A stretch of 64,000 nucleotides of DNA from Klebsiella electrica (GCF_006711645.1 NZ_CP041247.1:3224001-3288000); one strand, 5' to 3'. Shown: positions 18,127-28,535, counted from the first letter of the stretch. The notes: generated by a model not told the origin, from the sequence alone. A program made the numbers and translations.

Positions 18127-18145
18127 GATATTGATAACAATAATC
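18127..18145 (+). promoter_or_regulatory. Predicted Fur box of iutA
   Basis: GATATTGATAACAATAATC matches 15 of 19 bases of the Fur consensus GATAATGATAATCATTATC. It lies 117 bp upstream of the iutA start, so iron repression is expected. Confidence 0.75.
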
Positions 18146-18262
18146 ACTACGTGCAAAATCCGCTCTTAAGTTTTTCTGCTTATTTCCATCTGTAACAATC
18201 GATGCGCCCGCATCGAAAACTAAAAACAACATGAATGCAGTTAACTCATAAAAGGAATGCGT

Positions 18263-20449
18263 ATGAACAAGCGTCTCTGGGTGCTGAACCCACTGCTGCT
18301 GGCCACCGCCCTGCCCGCTTTTGCCGCGCAGGCGGATGAAGAAAACATTATCGTCAGTGCCAACCGGACTCACCGCACCGTCGCCGAAATGGCCCAAACG
18401 ACCTGGGTTATCGAAGGCCAGGAGATAGAACAGCAGGTGCAGGGCGGAAAAGAGTTCAAAGACGTTCTGGCCCAGTTGATTCCCGGCATTGATGTCAGCA
18501 GCCAGGGACGAACCAACTACGGAATGAACATGCGTGGGCGGGCCATCGTGGTGTTGATCGACGGCGTACGCCTCAACTCCTCCCGTACCGACAGTCGTCA
18601 GCTCGACGCTATCGACCCGTTCAACATTGAGCATATTGAAGTCATCTCCGGCGCGACCTCGCTGTACGGCGGTGGCAGTACCGGCGGCCTGATCAATATT
18701 GTGACTAAAAAAGGGCAGCAGGAACGGCAGGTCGATCTGGAAGTGGGCGGTAAAAGCGGATTTGCCAACAGCAACGATCGCGATGAACGCGTAGCGGCGG
18801 CGGTCAGCGGCGGCACAGACCATGCATCCGGGCGGTTATCGGTGGCATATCAGCGTTTTGGCGGCTGGTACGATGGCAACAACGATGCGCTGATCCTTGA
18901 TAATACCCAGACCGGCCTGCAGCACTCGGATCGCCTGGACGTGATGGGGACAGGCACCATCAACATTGACGATAACCGTCAACTGCAGCTGGTGACGCAG
19001 TATTATAAAAGCCAGGGCGATGATTACGGCCTGTATCTCGGCAAGAACATGTCAGCCGTCACCGGTGAGGGCAAAGCCTATACCACCGACGGACTCAATT
19101 CCGACCGCGTTCCTGGTACCGAAAGGCATCTGATTAGCCTGCAATACTCCGATGCCGACTTCTATGGCCAGAACCTGGTCAGCCAGATCTATTATCGCGA
19201 CGAGTCGCTGACCTTTTATCCCTTCCCGGCCCTCAGCAAAGGCAAGGTCAGCAGTTTCTCCTCGTCAAAGCAGGATACCGATCAGTACGGCGCGAAAATT
19301 ACCCTCAACAGCCAACCGCTTGACGGCTGGGATCTGACCTGGGGACTGGATGCCGATCACGAGACCTTCAACGCTAATCAGATGTTCTTCGATCTGCCGC
19401 GTTCGATGGCGTCAGGCGGGCTGCACAACGAGGCTATCTACACGACGGGACGCTACCCGGGCTACAGCATCACTAACCTGGCGCCGTTCCTGCAAAGCAG
19501 CTATGACCTGAATGACATTTTCACCCTGAGCGGCGGCGTGCGCTATCAGTGGACGGAAAACCAGGTTGATGATTTTGTCGGCTACGCTCAGCAGCAGGAT
19601 GTCGCCAGCGGCAAAGTGAAATCGGCCGATGCCATCCCGGGTGGTAAAACGGATTATGATAACTTCCTGTTTAACGCCGGCATTGTCGCCCACCTAACCA
19701 ACCGTCAGCAGACCTGGTTTAACTTCTCACAGGGCGTTGAGCTGCCGGACCCGGGTAAATACTATGGTATCGGCAAATACGGCGCGGCGGTCAACGGCAA
19801 CTACCCCCTGCTGTCGAGCGTCAACGTCGGTGATTCGCCGCTGCAGGGGATAAAAGTCAACTCCTACGAACTGGGCTGGCGTTACACCGGTGATAACCTG
19901 CGCACCCAGCTGGCGGCATACTACTCCACCTCGGACAAAACCATTGTCGTTAACCGCAGCGATATGACTATCGACGTACAATCCGACAAGCGGCGTATTT
20001 ACGGTGTGGAAGGGGCCGTCGATTACTTCTTCCCGGATAGCGACTGGAGCACCGGTGCGAACTTCAACGTGCTGAAATCTCAGGTGAAGAGTGCCGGTAG
20101 CTGGCAGAAATGGGATGTGACTCTCGCTTCGCCATCAAAAGCCACCGCCTGGGTCGGCTGGGCGCCGGATCCGTGGTCGCTGCGCGTGCAAACCCAGCAG
20201 GTGTTCGACCTGAGCGATGCCAGCGGTAAAAAACTCGACGGCTATAATACCGTAGACTTTATCGGCAGCTATGCGCTCCCGGTAGGTAAACTAACCTTCA
20301 GCATCGAAAACCTGCTGAACGAAGACTATGTCACCATCTGGGGACAGCGCGCCCCCCTGCTGTATAGCCCGACCTACGGTAGCAGTTCACTGTATCAATA
20401 CAAAGGTCGTGGCCGTACCTTTGGCCTGAACTACGCCGTCAGTTTCTGA
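18263..20449 (+). CDS. iutA: TonB-dependent ferric aerobactin receptor homologue
   Basis: A 728-residue outer-membrane siderophore receptor. Seen: a signal peptide ending near PAFAAQA, a TonB-box-like segment ENIIVSA, a plug domain with RTNYGMNMRGR and GATSLYGGGSTGGLINIVTKKG, and a 22-strand-type barrel ending in FGLNYAVSF with a terminal Phe. By memory it follows plasmid IutA along its whole length with many substitutions, so it is a diverged homologue. AAAGGA lies 7 nt before the ATG at 18263, which is preferred over 18257. No iucABCD synthesis genes are near. In E. coli this junction (comR-ycfJ) has no such gene. Confidence 0.9.
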   Translation: MNKRLWVLNPLLLATALPAFAAQADEENIIVSANRTHRTVAEMAQTTWVIEGQEIEQQVQGGKEFKDVLAQLIPGIDVSSQGRTNYGMNMRGRAIVVLIDGVRLNSSRTDSRQLDAIDPFNIEHIEVISGATSLYGGGSTGGLINIVTKKGQQERQVDLEVGGKSGFANSNDRDERVAAAVSGGTDHASGRLSVAYQRFGGWYDGNNDALILDNTQTGLQHSDRLDVMGTGTINIDDNRQLQLVTQYYKSQGDDYGLYLGKNMSAVTGEGKAYTTDGLNSDRVPGTERHLISLQYSDADFYGQNLVSQIYYRDESLTFYPFPALSKGKVSSFSSSKQDTDQYGAKITLNSQPLDGWDLTWGLDADHETFNANQMFFDLPRSMASGGLHNEAIYTTGRYPGYSITNLAPFLQSSYDLNDIFTLSGGVRYQWTENQVDDFVGYAQQQDVASGKVKSADAIPGGKTDYDNFLFNAGIVAHLTNRQQTWFNFSQGVELPDPGKYYGIGKYGAAVNGNYPLLSSVNVGDSPLQGIKVNSYELGWRYTGDNLRTQLAAYYSTSDKTIVVNRSDMTIDVQSDKRRIYGVEGAVDYFFPDSDWSTGANFNVLKSQVKSAGSWQKWDVTLASPSKATAWVGWAPDPWSLRVQTQQVFDLSDASGKKLDGYNTVDFIGSYALPVGKLTFSIENLLNEDYVTIWGQRAPLLYSPTYGSSSLYQYKGRGRTFGLNYAVSF

Positions 20450-20456
20450 TAAAAAA

Positions 20457-20483
20457 GCCCCTCAGCCTGAGCGCAGGAGGGGC
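20457..20483. terminator. Bidirectional terminator between iutA and ycfJ
   Basis: GCCCCTC pairs with GAGGGGC. The minus strand has TTTTTT after the stem, which suits ycfJ; it also lies 8 bp after the iutA stop. Confidence 0.75.
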
Positions 20484-20504
20484 AAATCACAGTCAATGTC
20501 TTTT

Positions 20505-21044
20505 TTACGCTTTGTTGTTGAGGACCAGCTGGCCGTTACTGTCCAGCGGAATTTGCGTGCCGGGATCGTGTTCCATGCGGATTTTTCCTCGCTGCTCGCC
20601 GATTTTGTAGGTCACATCGTAGCCCAGCATTTTATCCGACTTATCGTACACCGTTTTACAGCGCTGCTGCGTGGTGGTGTAGGTATCCCCGTCCTGCATC
20701 GACCCCTGAATCTGGTTACCGGCGTAACCGCCGCCCAGCGCGCCCACCACGGTCGCCACGCTGCGGCCACGACCGCCGCCAAACTGATGACCGATGACCC
20801 CGCCGGCAACGGCACCAAGAACGGAACCGGCGATGCGGTTTTCATCCTGTACCGGACGACGATGGGTCACGGTGACGTTGCGACATTCCTGACGCGGAGT
20901 TTTTACGGTCTCTTTTATCGGTGTACTGGACACCACTTGCGCATATTGCGGGCCACGATCTAAGACGTTAAGACCAGCGACAGCTGCAACACCCAGCGCG
21001 GCAGCCACGCCAATCCCTATACCCGCCAACATTGATTTATTCAC
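20505..21044 (-). CDS. ycfJ: Glycine-zipper 2TM-domain envelope protein YcfJ
   Basis: A 179-residue envelope protein of unknown function. Seen: an N-terminal hydrophobic segment (SMLAGIGIGVAAALGVAAVAG, two short halves SMLAGIGIGV and AAALGVAAVAG), two cysteines (ECRNV and QQRCKTV) and a Gly-rich zipper GSVLGAVAGGVIGHQFGGG. It matches E. coli YcfJ to the end. The frame has an ATG at 21233, but GGAGG stands 7 nt before a GTG at 21044 that gives VNKSMLAG, the family start and length. I therefore call a GTG start. It is transcribed away from ndh. Confidence 0.93.
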   Translation of the reverse strand: MNKSMLAGIGIGVAAALGVAAVAGLNVLDRGPQYAQVVSSTPIKETVKTPRQECRNVTVTHRRPVQDENRIAGSVLGAVAGGVIGHQFGGGRGRSVATVVGALGGGYAGNQIQGSMQDGDTYTTTQQRCKTVYDKSDKMLGYDVTYKIGEQRGKIRMEHDPGTQIPLDSNGQLVLNNKA

Positions 21045-21300
21045 GGGGTATCCTCCCTTGTTGCTGATAGAAACAATTTTGCTATCGACCCGGGGACCTT
21101 GCAAATGAGAAAGCGGATGAAAAATGCGGGGAAAAGCGGCAAATGGCGTGGATTCAGAGGAATCTGAGATGTTATGCGCGAGATGACAGACGGAAATTCT
21201 GTCATTGAGCCGGCAAAGCGCTGACCGGCTCAACCTGCGTCGCCGCCCGCCATCCCGAACTGGCCTGGCGGCACAATCCGGGAACAGAGCGAACAGACAA

Positions 21301-22605
21301 TCAGTGCAGTTTCAGGCGCGGGCGAATGATGCGGTTGATGCGACCTACCAGCATCATCAGACCGGTCTTACAGTAGCCGTGCAGCGCAATCTGGTGCATA
21401 CGGTACAAAGAGATATAGACGAAACGCGCAATACGCCCTTCGACCATCATCGAACCGCGCATCAGGTTGCCCATCAGGCTCCCCACGGTTGAGTAGTTGG
21501 AGAGCGAAACCAGCGAACCGTGATCTTTATAGACGTAGGATTTCAGCGGTTTGTCTTTCATCTGCGCCAGAATATTATTCAGCGCGCAGGTTGCCATCTG
21601 GTGGGCCGCCTGGGCGCGCGGCGGCACAAATCCGCCTTCCGCACGCGCACAGGAGGCGCAGTCGCCGATGGCATAAATATCCGGGTCCAGCGTCGTTTGC
21701 AGCGTTGGCTGAACCACCAGCTGGTTAATGCGGTTGGTTTCCAGACCGCCGATCTCTTTCATAAAGTCCGGCGCTTTGATCCCTGCCGCCCACACCATCA
21801 GGTCGGCATTAATAAACTCGCCGTCTTTGGTGTGCAGGCCGTTCGCATCGGCGCTGGTTACCATGGTTTTCGTCAGAACGCGCACGCCAAGCTTGGTCAG
21901 CTCACTGTGAGCGGCGCCGGAAATACGCGGCGGCAGCGCAGGGAGAATACGCTCACCCGCTTCAACCAGGGTGACATTCAATGCTTCGTTGGTCAGCCCT
22001 TTATAACCGTAGCTGTGCAGTTGTTTCACCGCATTATGCAGCTCAGCCGAGAGCTCAACGCCGGTCGCCCCGCCGCCGACGATCGCGATATTGACTTTGC
22101 CGTTGGCGCCGAGGTTAGCCGAGTATTTCAGGAACAGGTTCAGCATTTCCTGATGGAAACGACGAGCCTGATGCGGGTTATCAAGGAAAATACAGTTCTC
22201 TTTGACGCCCGGGGTATTAAAGTCGTTAGAGGTACTGCCCAGCGCCATCACCAGCGTGTCGTACGGCAGCTTGCGCTCGGCAACCAGCAGCTCGCCCTTC
22301 TCGTCACGCAGCTCAGACAGCGTAATGGTTTTCGCTTCACGGTTAATATCCACCACTGAACCCAGCTGGAACTGGAAACCGTGGTTGCGGGCATGGGCCA
22401 GATAGCTCAGCGCATCAACACCTTCATCGAGCGAACCGGTCGCCACTTCATGCAGCAACGGCTTCCACAGATGGCTATGGTTACGATCCACCAGCGTGAT
22501 TTTCGCTTTTTTGCTACGCCCCAGCTTTCCACCCAGCTGAGTCGCCAGTTCCAGTCCACCGGCGCCGCCACCTACGATTACGATTTTTTTCAATGGTGTA
22601 GTCAC
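21301..22605 (-). CDS. ndh: NADH dehydrogenase II
   Basis: A 434-residue peripheral membrane flavoprotein that passes electrons from NADH to quinone without pumping protons. Seen: the FAD motif [13 protein letters not shown], the NADH motif [22 protein letters not shown] near the C-terminal FAD site, and a C-terminal amphipathic region for membrane attachment. Length equals that of E. coli Ndh. The upstream region has a perfect FNR box, in keeping with known anaerobic repression. Confidence 0.97.
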   Translation of the reverse strand: MTTPLKKIVIVGGGAGGLELATQLGGKLGRSKKAKITLVDRNHSHLWKPLLHEVATGSLDEGVDALSYLAHARNHGFQFQLGSVVDINREAKTITLSELRDEKGELLVAERKLPYDTLVMALGSTSNDFNTPGVKENCIFLDNPHQARRFHQEMLNLFLKYSANLGANGKVNIAIVGGGATGVELSAELHNAVKQLHSYGYKGLTNEALNVTLVEAGERILPALPPRISGAAHSELTKLGVRVLTKTMVTSADANGLHTKDGEFINADLMVWAAGIKAPDFMKEIGGLETNRINQLVVQPTLQTTLDPDIYAIGDCASCARAEGGFVPPRAQAAHQMATCALNNILAQMKDKPLKSYVYKDHGSLVSLSNYSTVGSLMGNLMRGSMMVEGRIARFVYISLYRMHQIALHGYCKTGLMMLVGRINRIIRPRLKLH

Positions 22606-22739
22606 GAGACCCCCTAAAAATATTAACCAATTGTTAATTAAAAGTTATAAAAATAGCTCTTATTTAACAACAAGTTACAGCAGTGAAACCATTCAGCGAA
22701 ATTGAGAATACCATGAACGGGTCATTGGTCATACCAAAA

Positions 22740-22753
22740 TTGATATGCATCAA
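22740..22753 (-). promoter_or_regulatory. FNR box upstream of ndh
   Basis: TTGAT-ATGC-ATCAA is a perfect FNR consensus, 135 bp upstream of the ndh start codon. FNR represses ndh anaerobically in E. coli. Confidence 0.85.
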
Positions 22754-22795
22754 GTTTTACCGCCTATTTTTTAACCATGCCACTATTGGCGACAT

Positions 22796-22828
22796 AAAAA
22801 AAGCCCGTCGTATGTCTCTACGACGGGC
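22796..22828 (-). terminator. Terminator of the nagZ-ycfP unit
   Basis: GCCCGTCGTA pairs with TACGACGGGC around a 6-nt loop. On the minus strand it is followed by a T7 tract. It lies 18 bp past the ycfP stop. Confidence 0.9.
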
Positions 22829-22845
22829 CGCTGCGGAGGAGTGAC

Positions 22846-23388
22846 TCAGCCTAGCGTCTTAAAGGCTTTTATCCGCTGCAGATGAGGTGAGATGTTCTTG
22901 AACTTGTGGGTCTGCTCATTATCCCAGATGATTTCATAGTAGTGATGCAGCAGGTCAGCCGAACGCTGGCTGTCCAGCGCCTCGTCCTGGCGGGAGAGTA
23001 CCACCAGACAGCGATCGCGGTTTTTCTCGCGGAAATTGTTGACGCACTTGGTCCCGATATCAGCGTACTCTTCAGGCCTGTCGATCTTGCCTTCCATGTT
23101 TTCCGCGGGAAACAGATTGGGGTTAAAAATGGCCTGACGCACATCGCAAAGGAAACCAATCCGTTCCGCCCAATAGCCACCCAGGCCGACGCCGCAAATC
23201 AGCGGCCGATCGTCAGTATTGAGCTGCAGCATTTTATCGACTTCTTTTAACAAGTGCTGCATATCATGTTTTGGGTGCCGCGTGCTGTAGCTTATCAGAC
23301 GCACATCGGGATCGATAAACTGCAGCTGCAGCACCTTCTCATGGTTTCCGGGACTGTTTGAGTCAAAACCGTGTAAATAGATAATCAT
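22846..23388 (-). CDS. ycfP: YqiA/YcfP-family hydrolase-fold protein
   Basis: A 180-residue alpha/beta-hydrolase-fold protein (UPF0227). Seen: [19 protein letters not shown] at the start and [13 protein letters not shown] where the nucleophile elbow would be. The usual Ser of the GxSxG elbow is Leu, so ordinary esterase activity is doubtful. The frame opens at 23439; the ATG at 23388 follows GGTGAGGATACG and matches E. coli. It follows nagZ by 26 bp and is probably cotranscribed. Its cellular role is not established. Confidence 0.93.
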   Translation of the reverse strand: MIIYLHGFDSNSPGNHEKVLQLQFIDPDVRLISYSTRHPKHDMQHLLKEVDKMLQLNTDDRPLICGVGLGGYWAERIGFLCDVRQAIFNPNLFPAENMEGKIDRPEEYADIGTKCVNNFREKNRDRCLVVLSRQDEALDSQRSADLLHHYYEIIWDNEQTHKFKNISPHLQRIKAFKTLG

Positions 23389-23414
23389 CGTATCCTCACC
23401 AGACTTCAGGTCAA

Positions 23415-24437
23415 TTACGCAGACTTCGCCTCTTGCCAACGCGCGTGGAGCTGCTCCAGCTGCGCATTAACCGTCTTCCAACGGGCAGAATCCCTTAACT
23501 CCTGACGGGTAAATGAACCTTGATGATACAATTTCGTAACACGCTCTACTTTGATCGGCGACAGGTTATCCAGCACGCTGACCGCCCCCTTACGATTATT
23601 GCAGACCAGGATCATATCGCAACCGGCATCCAGCGATGCCTGCCCGCGTTCGGCATAGCTGCCCATGATCGCCGCCCCCTCCATCGACAGGTCGTCAGAG
23701 AAAATCACGCCGTCAAAACCTAACTCGCCGCGCAATACCGTCTTCAGCCAGTGCGCTGAACCGCTGGCCGGGCGCGGATCCACATCGCTGTAAATAACGT
23801 GGGCGGGCATAATGGCGTCGAGACGATGTTCCACCACCAGGGTGCGGAAAACCGCCATATCCCGGGCCCGAATCTCGGCTTCAGCCCGCGGATCCCGCGG
23901 CGTCTCTTTATGCGAATCTGCGGTCACGGCGCCGTGTCCCGGGAAGTGTTTCCCGGTGGTTTTCATCCCCGCCTCGTGCATACCGTCGATAAAGCGGCGG
24001 GCGATAGCCAGCGCTTTATCCGGATCCTCATGATAAGCGCGTTCGCCGATCGCGGCACTGATGTGGCCGACATCAAGAACCGGCGCAAAGCTGATATCGA
24101 TATCCATCGCGATCATCTCGCTGGCCATCAGCCAACCGGCCTGAGCCGCCAGCGGGCCGCCCTCTTCCATCCCCAGCAGCGCGGCAAAAGATTGCGCGGC
24201 CGGCAGGCGGGTAAAGCCCTCGCGAAAGCGCTGCACGCGGCCGCCTTCCTGATCGACGGCCACCACCAGGTGATTGCGCGAGGCCTCGCGGATCTGGCGC
24301 ACCAGCTCCCGCAGCTGGGCTGGATCGTGATAGTTGCGGGTGAATAAAATCAGTCCGCCTACCAGCGGATGGGCAAGAATCTCACGCTCTTCCGCATCCA
24401 GTTCAAACCCTTCGACATCCAACATTACCGGACCCAC
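23415..24437 (-). CDS. nagZ: Beta-N-acetylhexosaminidase NagZ
   Basis: A 340-residue cytoplasmic family 3 glycosidase that cuts GlcNAc from anhydro-muropeptides in murein recycling, the step before NagK. Seen: [18 protein letters not shown] with the catalytic His/Asp pair and the nucleophile Asp in [13 protein letters not shown] codons at 24482 and 24461 lie inside or before the thiK end. The GTG at 24437 ([10 protein letters not shown]) aligns with the E. coli ATG start and has AGAGG 6 nt upstream, so a GTG start is called. Its products also tune AmpC induction in species that carry ampR. Confidence 0.95.
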   Translation of the reverse strand: MGPVMLDVEGFELDAEEREILAHPLVGGLILFTRNYHDPAQLRELVRQIREASRNHLVVAVDQEGGRVQRFREGFTRLPAAQSFAALLGMEEGGPLAAQAGWLMASEMIAMDIDISFAPVLDVGHISAAIGERAYHEDPDKALAIARRFIDGMHEAGMKTTGKHFPGHGAVTADSHKETPRDPRAEAEIRARDMAVFRTLVVEHRLDAIMPAHVIYSDVDPRPASGSAHWLKTVLRGELGFDGVIFSDDLSMEGAAIMGSYAERGQASLDAGCDMILVCNNRKGAVSVLDNLSPIKVERVTKLYHQGSFTRQELRDSARWKTVNAQLEQLHARWQEAKSA

Positions 24438-24457
24438 ACTGACCTCTCTTATCCTTT

Positions 24458-25276
24458 TCATTCTTTGTCTAACTGACACCATGTTTCATCTGCCAGCGTG
24501 ATAAATTGCCGGTCGCCGGTCTGCTGCCAACGGCGTTCATACCAGCCCGCCATCAGCAAAATGACCCACGGACGCCAGCGTTGTACCTGTCGCCACAGCA
24601 GCCGCTCATCAATGCGCGCCCGCCGGGCATATGCGGCGACCAGCTGACGATGCTCTGACGGCGCAACCCACACCGCGGCCAGCTCCAGCGCAATATCGCC
24701 ATCGCCGGCATATTCCCAGTCGATCAACCGCAGCCCTGTTTTGGTATGGACAATATTGCCGGCATGCACATCCATATGTAGCGGCGCCAGCCGCAGAGGA
24801 TGAGGCTCCCCGCGCTGTAACAAACGCTTATGCCAACGTAGCCATTGCGGTGTACGCCGCGCTGGATCACACGCCAGCCAGTAGCGTTCAAGCAGCGGTG
24901 CCAGCGCCACACGCCAGCCCAGACGCGGCTGCCGGTGCAGATAATACAATAACCCTGCCAGCTGCGGGCACTCCGGGAGCGCGCTTTTCATCTCACCGTC
25001 GCAATATTCCACCACCAGCCAGCCCGGCGCATAGAAAAGCGGTGCGGGGACCACGGTCGTCGGCAGGCGAGACAGAGTACGGTACTGGCGGAGAAATTCA
25101 CGGACGGGCGCGTCAGAGTCGTGCGGCTGGCGCAGAACCAGCCGCCGGACACCGTCGCTGATAATACAGCTGCCGCCGCTCAGGCCATTCTGGCCCAGGC
25201 CGGCGACAGGTGCATAGCGGGGGAAAAAGCGCGACAACACCTCATCGCGCGTCAGTTTACTGTTGCTGAACGGCAC
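24458..25276 (-). CDS. thiK: Thiamine kinase
   Basis: A 272-residue choline-kinase-like phosphotransferase that makes thiamine monophosphate in thiamine salvage. Seen: a Gly-rich ATP loop near [17 protein letters not shown], the Brenner motif [12 protein letters not shown] and the metal Asp in [11 protein letters not shown]. Length is as in E. coli. The start overlaps the lpoB stop by 20 nt and nagZ begins 20 bp downstream, so lpoB-thiK-nagZ-ycfP form a tight cluster. Confidence 0.95.
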   Translation of the reverse strand: MPFSNSKLTRDEVLSRFFPRYAPVAGLGQNGLSGGSCIISDGVRRLVLRQPHDSDAPVREFLRQYRTLSRLPTTVVPAPLFYAPGWLVVEYCDGEMKSALPECPQLAGLLYYLHRQPRLGWRVALAPLLERYWLACDPARRTPQWLRWHKRLLQRGEPHPLRLAPLHMDVHAGNIVHTKTGLRLIDWEYAGDGDIALELAAVWVAPSEHRQLVAAYARRARIDERLLWRQVQRWRPWVILLMAGWYERRWQQTGDRQFITLADETWCQLDKE

Positions 25277-25901
25277 CTTTACCTGACCAAATAATCTCGC
25301 CAGTCTGAACCAGCATCAGCTGCATTTTCAGCTCAGGTGAATTGACGTTGCCGGTCGCGTTCGAGTACAGCACGTACTGAGCGCCCACGGTGCGGGCAAT
25401 CCCCATCGCTTTGCTGCGGCTGCCGAGACTGTCCTGCGGGGATAAACCTAGCTGCTGTTTTGCCACGCCCAGCTGCTGAGCGGACACTAGCGTGAATTTG
25501 CCGTTCCCGCTCAGGGCATTGCGCAATGCCGCCGTCGCGTCGGCGGCGTTTAGCGTGCCGTTGGTGCGGTTATTCACGCTGTCGACCAGCAGAATACTCC
25601 CCGCATTGACGCCGCCCGCCTGCAGCATTTGCCCCACCATCGGCTGTACCGCCGCATTCCAGTCATAATGACGCACGCGCGGCGCTGGCTGTGCCGGCTG
25701 CTGCTCGTGTTCAATCGGCCCCGGCTGCCCCGGAATAGACGGAACCGTCGGTACGGTTGGCACCGTCGGCTGCGGTTGCGCGGGCTGCGTTGGCTTCGGC
25801 TGCGCCTCCTCAACGGGAGCGGGCTCCTGACGTTGCCCCACGCACCCAGCAAGGAATATCGCCAGTGCCGTAATTAACGCGTAGCGACACATTTTAATCA
25901 T
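25257..25901 (-). CDS. lpoB: Outer-membrane lipoprotein activator of PBP1b
   Basis: A 214-residue lipoprotein that reaches from the outer membrane to activate penicillin-binding protein 1b. Seen: a signal peptide with lipobox LAGC, a long Pro/Gln-rich disordered linker (about residues 26-75, repeated PTVP units), then the globular domain with [25 protein letters not shown] stands 7 nt before the ATG. The linker differs in detail from that of E. coli, as is common in this family. Confidence 0.95.
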   Translation of the reverse strand: MIKMCRYALITALAIFLAGCVGQRQEPAPVEEAQPKPTQPAQPQPTVPTVPTVPSIPGQPGPIEHEQQPAQPAPRVRHYDWNAAVQPMVGQMLQAGGVNAGSILLVDSVNNRTNGTLNAADATAALRNALSGNGKFTLVSAQQLGVAKQQLGLSPQDSLGSRSKAMGIARTVGAQYVLYSNATGNVNSPELKMQLMLVQTGEIIWSGKGAVQQQ

Positions 25902-25913
25902 TACAATTACCCC

Positions 25914-26288
25914 TTACAGATAAAGATACAGGCGGGCCTTATGCGCCCCCAAAATATTCGCGCTACCGTACAAGGTGACAGAAGAGTGCGCAGGCACCGT
26001 GATGCTGCGGGCCGGCTCCAGCGGATGCATTTCCAGCCCTCTGGCGTCATACCAGAAGAAGCGGTAATGCACGGTGATCGGTTGCTGGCGTTCATTAAAC
26101 AGCCTGGAGGTGGCGGTAGCCTGAATCTCGGAGGCCGTAACCTCTGGCGCATCGGCGCTGATGCCCGCCGCCAGCACGTTGGATTCCATCACCAGCGTCT
26201 GCTGTTCAGCAACGGGGATTTCCGCATGGGAACCGCACCCGACCAGGAGCACAGCCGCCAGAAGCGAGCCGAAATGAGCTGCGCGCAT
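25914..26288 (-). CDS. ycfL: YcfL-family lipoprotein
   Basis: A 124-residue predicted lipoprotein (DUF1425). Seen: a signal peptide with lipobox LVGC and a conserved block TVHYRFFWYDARGLEMHPLE. The end GAHKARLYLYL is as in E. coli YcfL. It lies 12 bp upstream of lpoB and 3 bp after hinT, so it belongs to the hinT-ycfL-lpoB unit. No function is established; the link to lpoB suggests the cell envelope. Confidence 0.93.
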   Translation of the reverse strand: MRAAHFGSLLAAVLLVGCGSHAEIPVAEQQTLVMESNVLAAGISADAPEVTASEIQATATSRLFNERQQPITVHYRFFWYDARGLEMHPLEPARSITVPAHSSVTLYGSANILGAHKARLYLYL

Positions 26289-26291
26289 CGA

Positions 26292-26648
26292 TTAACCTTT
26301 GTGAGCCAGCATCGGCCCCAGCGGGCGACCGCCCAGCAGGTGCATGTGGATATGGTAGACTTCCTGGCCGCCGTGGCGGTTGCAATTAACAATCAGACGA
26401 TAGCCATCATCAGCAAGACCTTCGTCACGCGCAATTTTCGCCGCAACGGTCATCATGCGCCCCAGCGTCAGTTCATGTTCAGCGGTGACATCGTTGACGG
26501 TAGGAATCAGGATATTGGGGACAATCAGAATGTGGGTCGGTGCCTGCGGGGAAATATCGCGAAAAGCGGTCACCCGTTCATCCTGATAAACCATATCCGA
26601 CGGGATTTCCCGGCGAATGATTTTGCTAAAAATCGTTTCTTCTGCCAT
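26292..26648 (-). CDS. hinT: Purine nucleoside phosphoramidase HinT
   Basis: A 118-residue HIT-family hydrolase acting on adenosine 5'-phosphoramidates. The catalytic triad motif [10 protein letters not shown] is visible near residue 101, and [15 protein letters not shown] precedes it. It is the first gene of the hinT-ycfL-lpoB-thiK-nagZ-ycfP series. Confidence 0.97.
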   Translation of the reverse strand: MAEETIFSKIIRREIPSDMVYQDERVTAFRDISPQAPTHILIVPNILIPTVNDVTAEHELTLGRMMTVAAKIARDEGLADDGYRLIVNCNRHGGQEVYHIHMHLLGGRPLGPMLAHKG

Positions 26649-26956
26649 GACTGATTCCTTATTAATTTTTATACCGTGCTCTGGCCTGCCTCTACAGATA
26701 AACGCGGATGCACAGGATTCGCCTAAGAGTATGAGCGAGTTGCTCCCTCTCTTTCAACCTGAATGCGCTTTTTCTTATGTCGCGACGATGCTAGCTGCTG
26801 ATGGATTCATCATATCGCGGCTTGCGGCTTTCCGCCGCGCGCGCTTAAGCGCCCTTCCGACAGCACGGCTTACTGCTGCAGACGTATTAAAGACGCTCGC
26901 CGACCTCTCTTTTTGCCCCGATATGCGCCTGCGGTTTCATCCGCCGGATTGAGAGC
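26649..26956. other. hinT-ptsG interval, no supported gene
   Basis: About 310 bp. E. coli carries fhuE here, encoding a ferric-coprogen receptor; there is no trace of it. An open frame at 26617-26952 (+) begins inside hinT, lacks a convincing ribosome site and resembles nothing I know. The part next to hinT presumably holds the hinT promoter. Confidence 0.6.
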
Positions 26957-26957
26957 A

Positions 26958-26984
26958 TAAAAAAGGCAGCCATTTGGCTGCCTT
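26958..26984 (-). terminator. Terminator of ptsG
   Basis: AAGGCAGCC pairs with GGCTGCCTT around ATTT, with a T tract on the minus strand, 20 bp past the ptsG stop. Confidence 0.88.
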
Positions 26985-27003
26985 AGTCTCCCCACATCAC
27001 AAC

Positions 27004-28437
27004 TTAGTTGCTGCGGATGTATTCATCCATTTCAGTTTTCAGGTTATCGGATTTGGTGCCGAAGATTGCCTGAACGCCTGAACCAGCAACAACCACACCG
27101 GCAGCGCCCAGTTTTTTCAGGCCAGCCTGATCAACTTTCGCGACGTCGGCCACGCTGACGCGCAGACGGGTGATGCATGCATCAAGGTTAGTGATATTGT
27201 CTTTACCGCCGAACGCAGCAATCAGTGCCGGAGCCATTTCGCTGGTCGCACCGACTTTGCTGTCTTCAGTGGTATCTTCACGACCCGGAGTTTTCAGGTC
27301 CAGTGCTTTAATCAGCACGCGGAAGATAACGTAGTAGACGATGGCGTAGCAGATACCGACGATCGGGAACAGCCACAGTTTGCTGCTGTTACCAGACAGG
27401 ACGATGAAGTCGATCAGGCCGTGAGAGAACGACGTACCATCACGCATACCCAGCAGAATACAGATCGGGAAGGCCAGACCGGCAAGAATTGCGTGGATAA
27501 CGTACAGAATCGGCGCAACGAACATGAAGGAGAACTCGATCGGCTCGGTGATACCGGTCAGGAACGAGGTCAACGCTGCGGAGATCATGATACCGCCCAC
27601 TTTCGCGCGGTTTTCCGGCTTAGCGGAGTGCCAAATGGCGATAGCGGCAGCCGGCAGGCCGTACATTTTGAACAGGAAGCCGCCGGACAGTTTACCCGCA
27701 GTCGGGTCGCCTGCCATATAACGAGGGATATCGCCGTGGAACACCTGACCTGCCGCGTTGGTGTATTCACCAATCTGCATCTGGAAAGGAACGTTCCAGA
27801 TGTGGTGCAGACCAAACGGTACCAGGCAGCGTTCGATGAAGCCGTAGATACCGAAGGCTACTACCGGGTTCTGGTATGCCGCCCACTGAGAGAAGGTCTG
27901 GATAGCAGAGCCGATCGGTGGCCAGATGAAGGACAGGATCACGCCGGTGAAAATAGCGGCAAGACCGGAGATAATCGGAACAAAACGCTTGCCCGCAAAG
28001 AAGCCCAGATATTCAGGCAGCTTGATACGGTAGAAGCGGTTGAACATGTACGCTGCAATAGCCCCAGAGATAATACCGCCGAGTACGCCGGTATCAGCCA
28101 GGTGTTTGGCCGCAATTTCTTCCGCAGGTAAATGCAGAACCAGCGGCGCAACGACCGCCATGGTTTTCACCATGATGCCGTAAGCAACAACAGAAGCCAG
28201 CGCAGATACGCCGTCGTTATTGGTGAAGCCAAGCGCCACACCGATAGCGAAGATCAATGGCATATTGGCAAAGACTGAACCGCCTGCTTCTGCCATAACG
28301 TGGGAAACAACGGCTGGCAGCCAGCTGAAGTTTGCGGAACCGACGCCCAGCAGGATACCTGCGATAGGCAGTACGGAGACCGGCAGCATCAGCGATTTAC
28401 CGACCTTCTGCAGGTTAGCAAATGCATTCTTAAACAT
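27004..28437 (-). CDS. ptsG: PTS glucose-specific EIICB
   Basis: A 477-residue glucose transporter of the PTS. The EIIC membrane part (residues 1 to about 390) carries [17 protein letters not shown] and [12 protein letters not shown]. The EIIB domain has the phosphorylated Cys in [13 protein letters not shown]. Phosphate comes from EIIA-Glc. It is near-identical to E. coli along its length. The frame opens at 28521, but the ATG at 28437 ([17 protein letters not shown]) is right and follows AGGAG. The leader keeps the SgrS target; Mlc and CRP sites lie upstream. Confidence 0.98.
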   Translation of the reverse strand: MFKNAFANLQKVGKSLMLPVSVLPIAGILLGVGSANFSWLPAVVSHVMAEAGGSVFANMPLIFAIGVALGFTNNDGVSALASVVAYGIMVKTMAVVAPLVLHLPAEEIAAKHLADTGVLGGIISGAIAAYMFNRFYRIKLPEYLGFFAGKRFVPIISGLAAIFTGVILSFIWPPIGSAIQTFSQWAAYQNPVVAFGIYGFIERCLVPFGLHHIWNVPFQMQIGEYTNAAGQVFHGDIPRYMAGDPTAGKLSGGFLFKMYGLPAAAIAIWHSAKPENRAKVGGIMISAALTSFLTGITEPIEFSFMFVAPILYVIHAILAGLAFPICILLGMRDGTSFSHGLIDFIVLSGNSSKLWLFPIVGICYAIVYYVIFRVLIKALDLKTPGREDTTEDSKVGATSEMAPALIAAFGGKDNITNLDACITRLRVSVADVAKVDQAGLKKLGAAGVVVAGSGVQAIFGTKSDNLKTEMDEYIRSN

Positions 28438-28458
28438 AATTGAGAGTGCTCCTGAGTA
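28438..28458 (-). promoter_or_regulatory. SgrS small-RNA target and ribosome site of ptsG
   Basis: On the minus strand the leader reads ACTCAGGAGCACTCTCAATT just before the ATG, the same as the E. coli segment paired by SgrS. Pairing covers the AGGAG ribosome site and leads to mRNA decay under sugar-phosphate stress. No SgrS gene lies in this window. Confidence 0.8.
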
Positions 28459-28535
28459 TTTGGTGCTTTTTACGTTTTCACGCATTGGCACGGGGGGAGA
28501 ACCGTGCCGTGGACAGGACATCTAAGCGCCCTTTA

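Noticed and set aside
22869..23180. Loss of the catalytic Ser elbow in YcfP as a sign of a pseudogene
   Set aside because: GVGLGG in place of GxSxG is also what I recall for E. coli YcfP, and the gene is intact with normal length and ribosome site.
26617..26952. 111-codon open frame in the hinT-ptsG interval
   Set aside because: It begins inside hinT on the opposite strand, has no convincing ribosome site and no recognisable similarity. Kept only as unassigned sequence.
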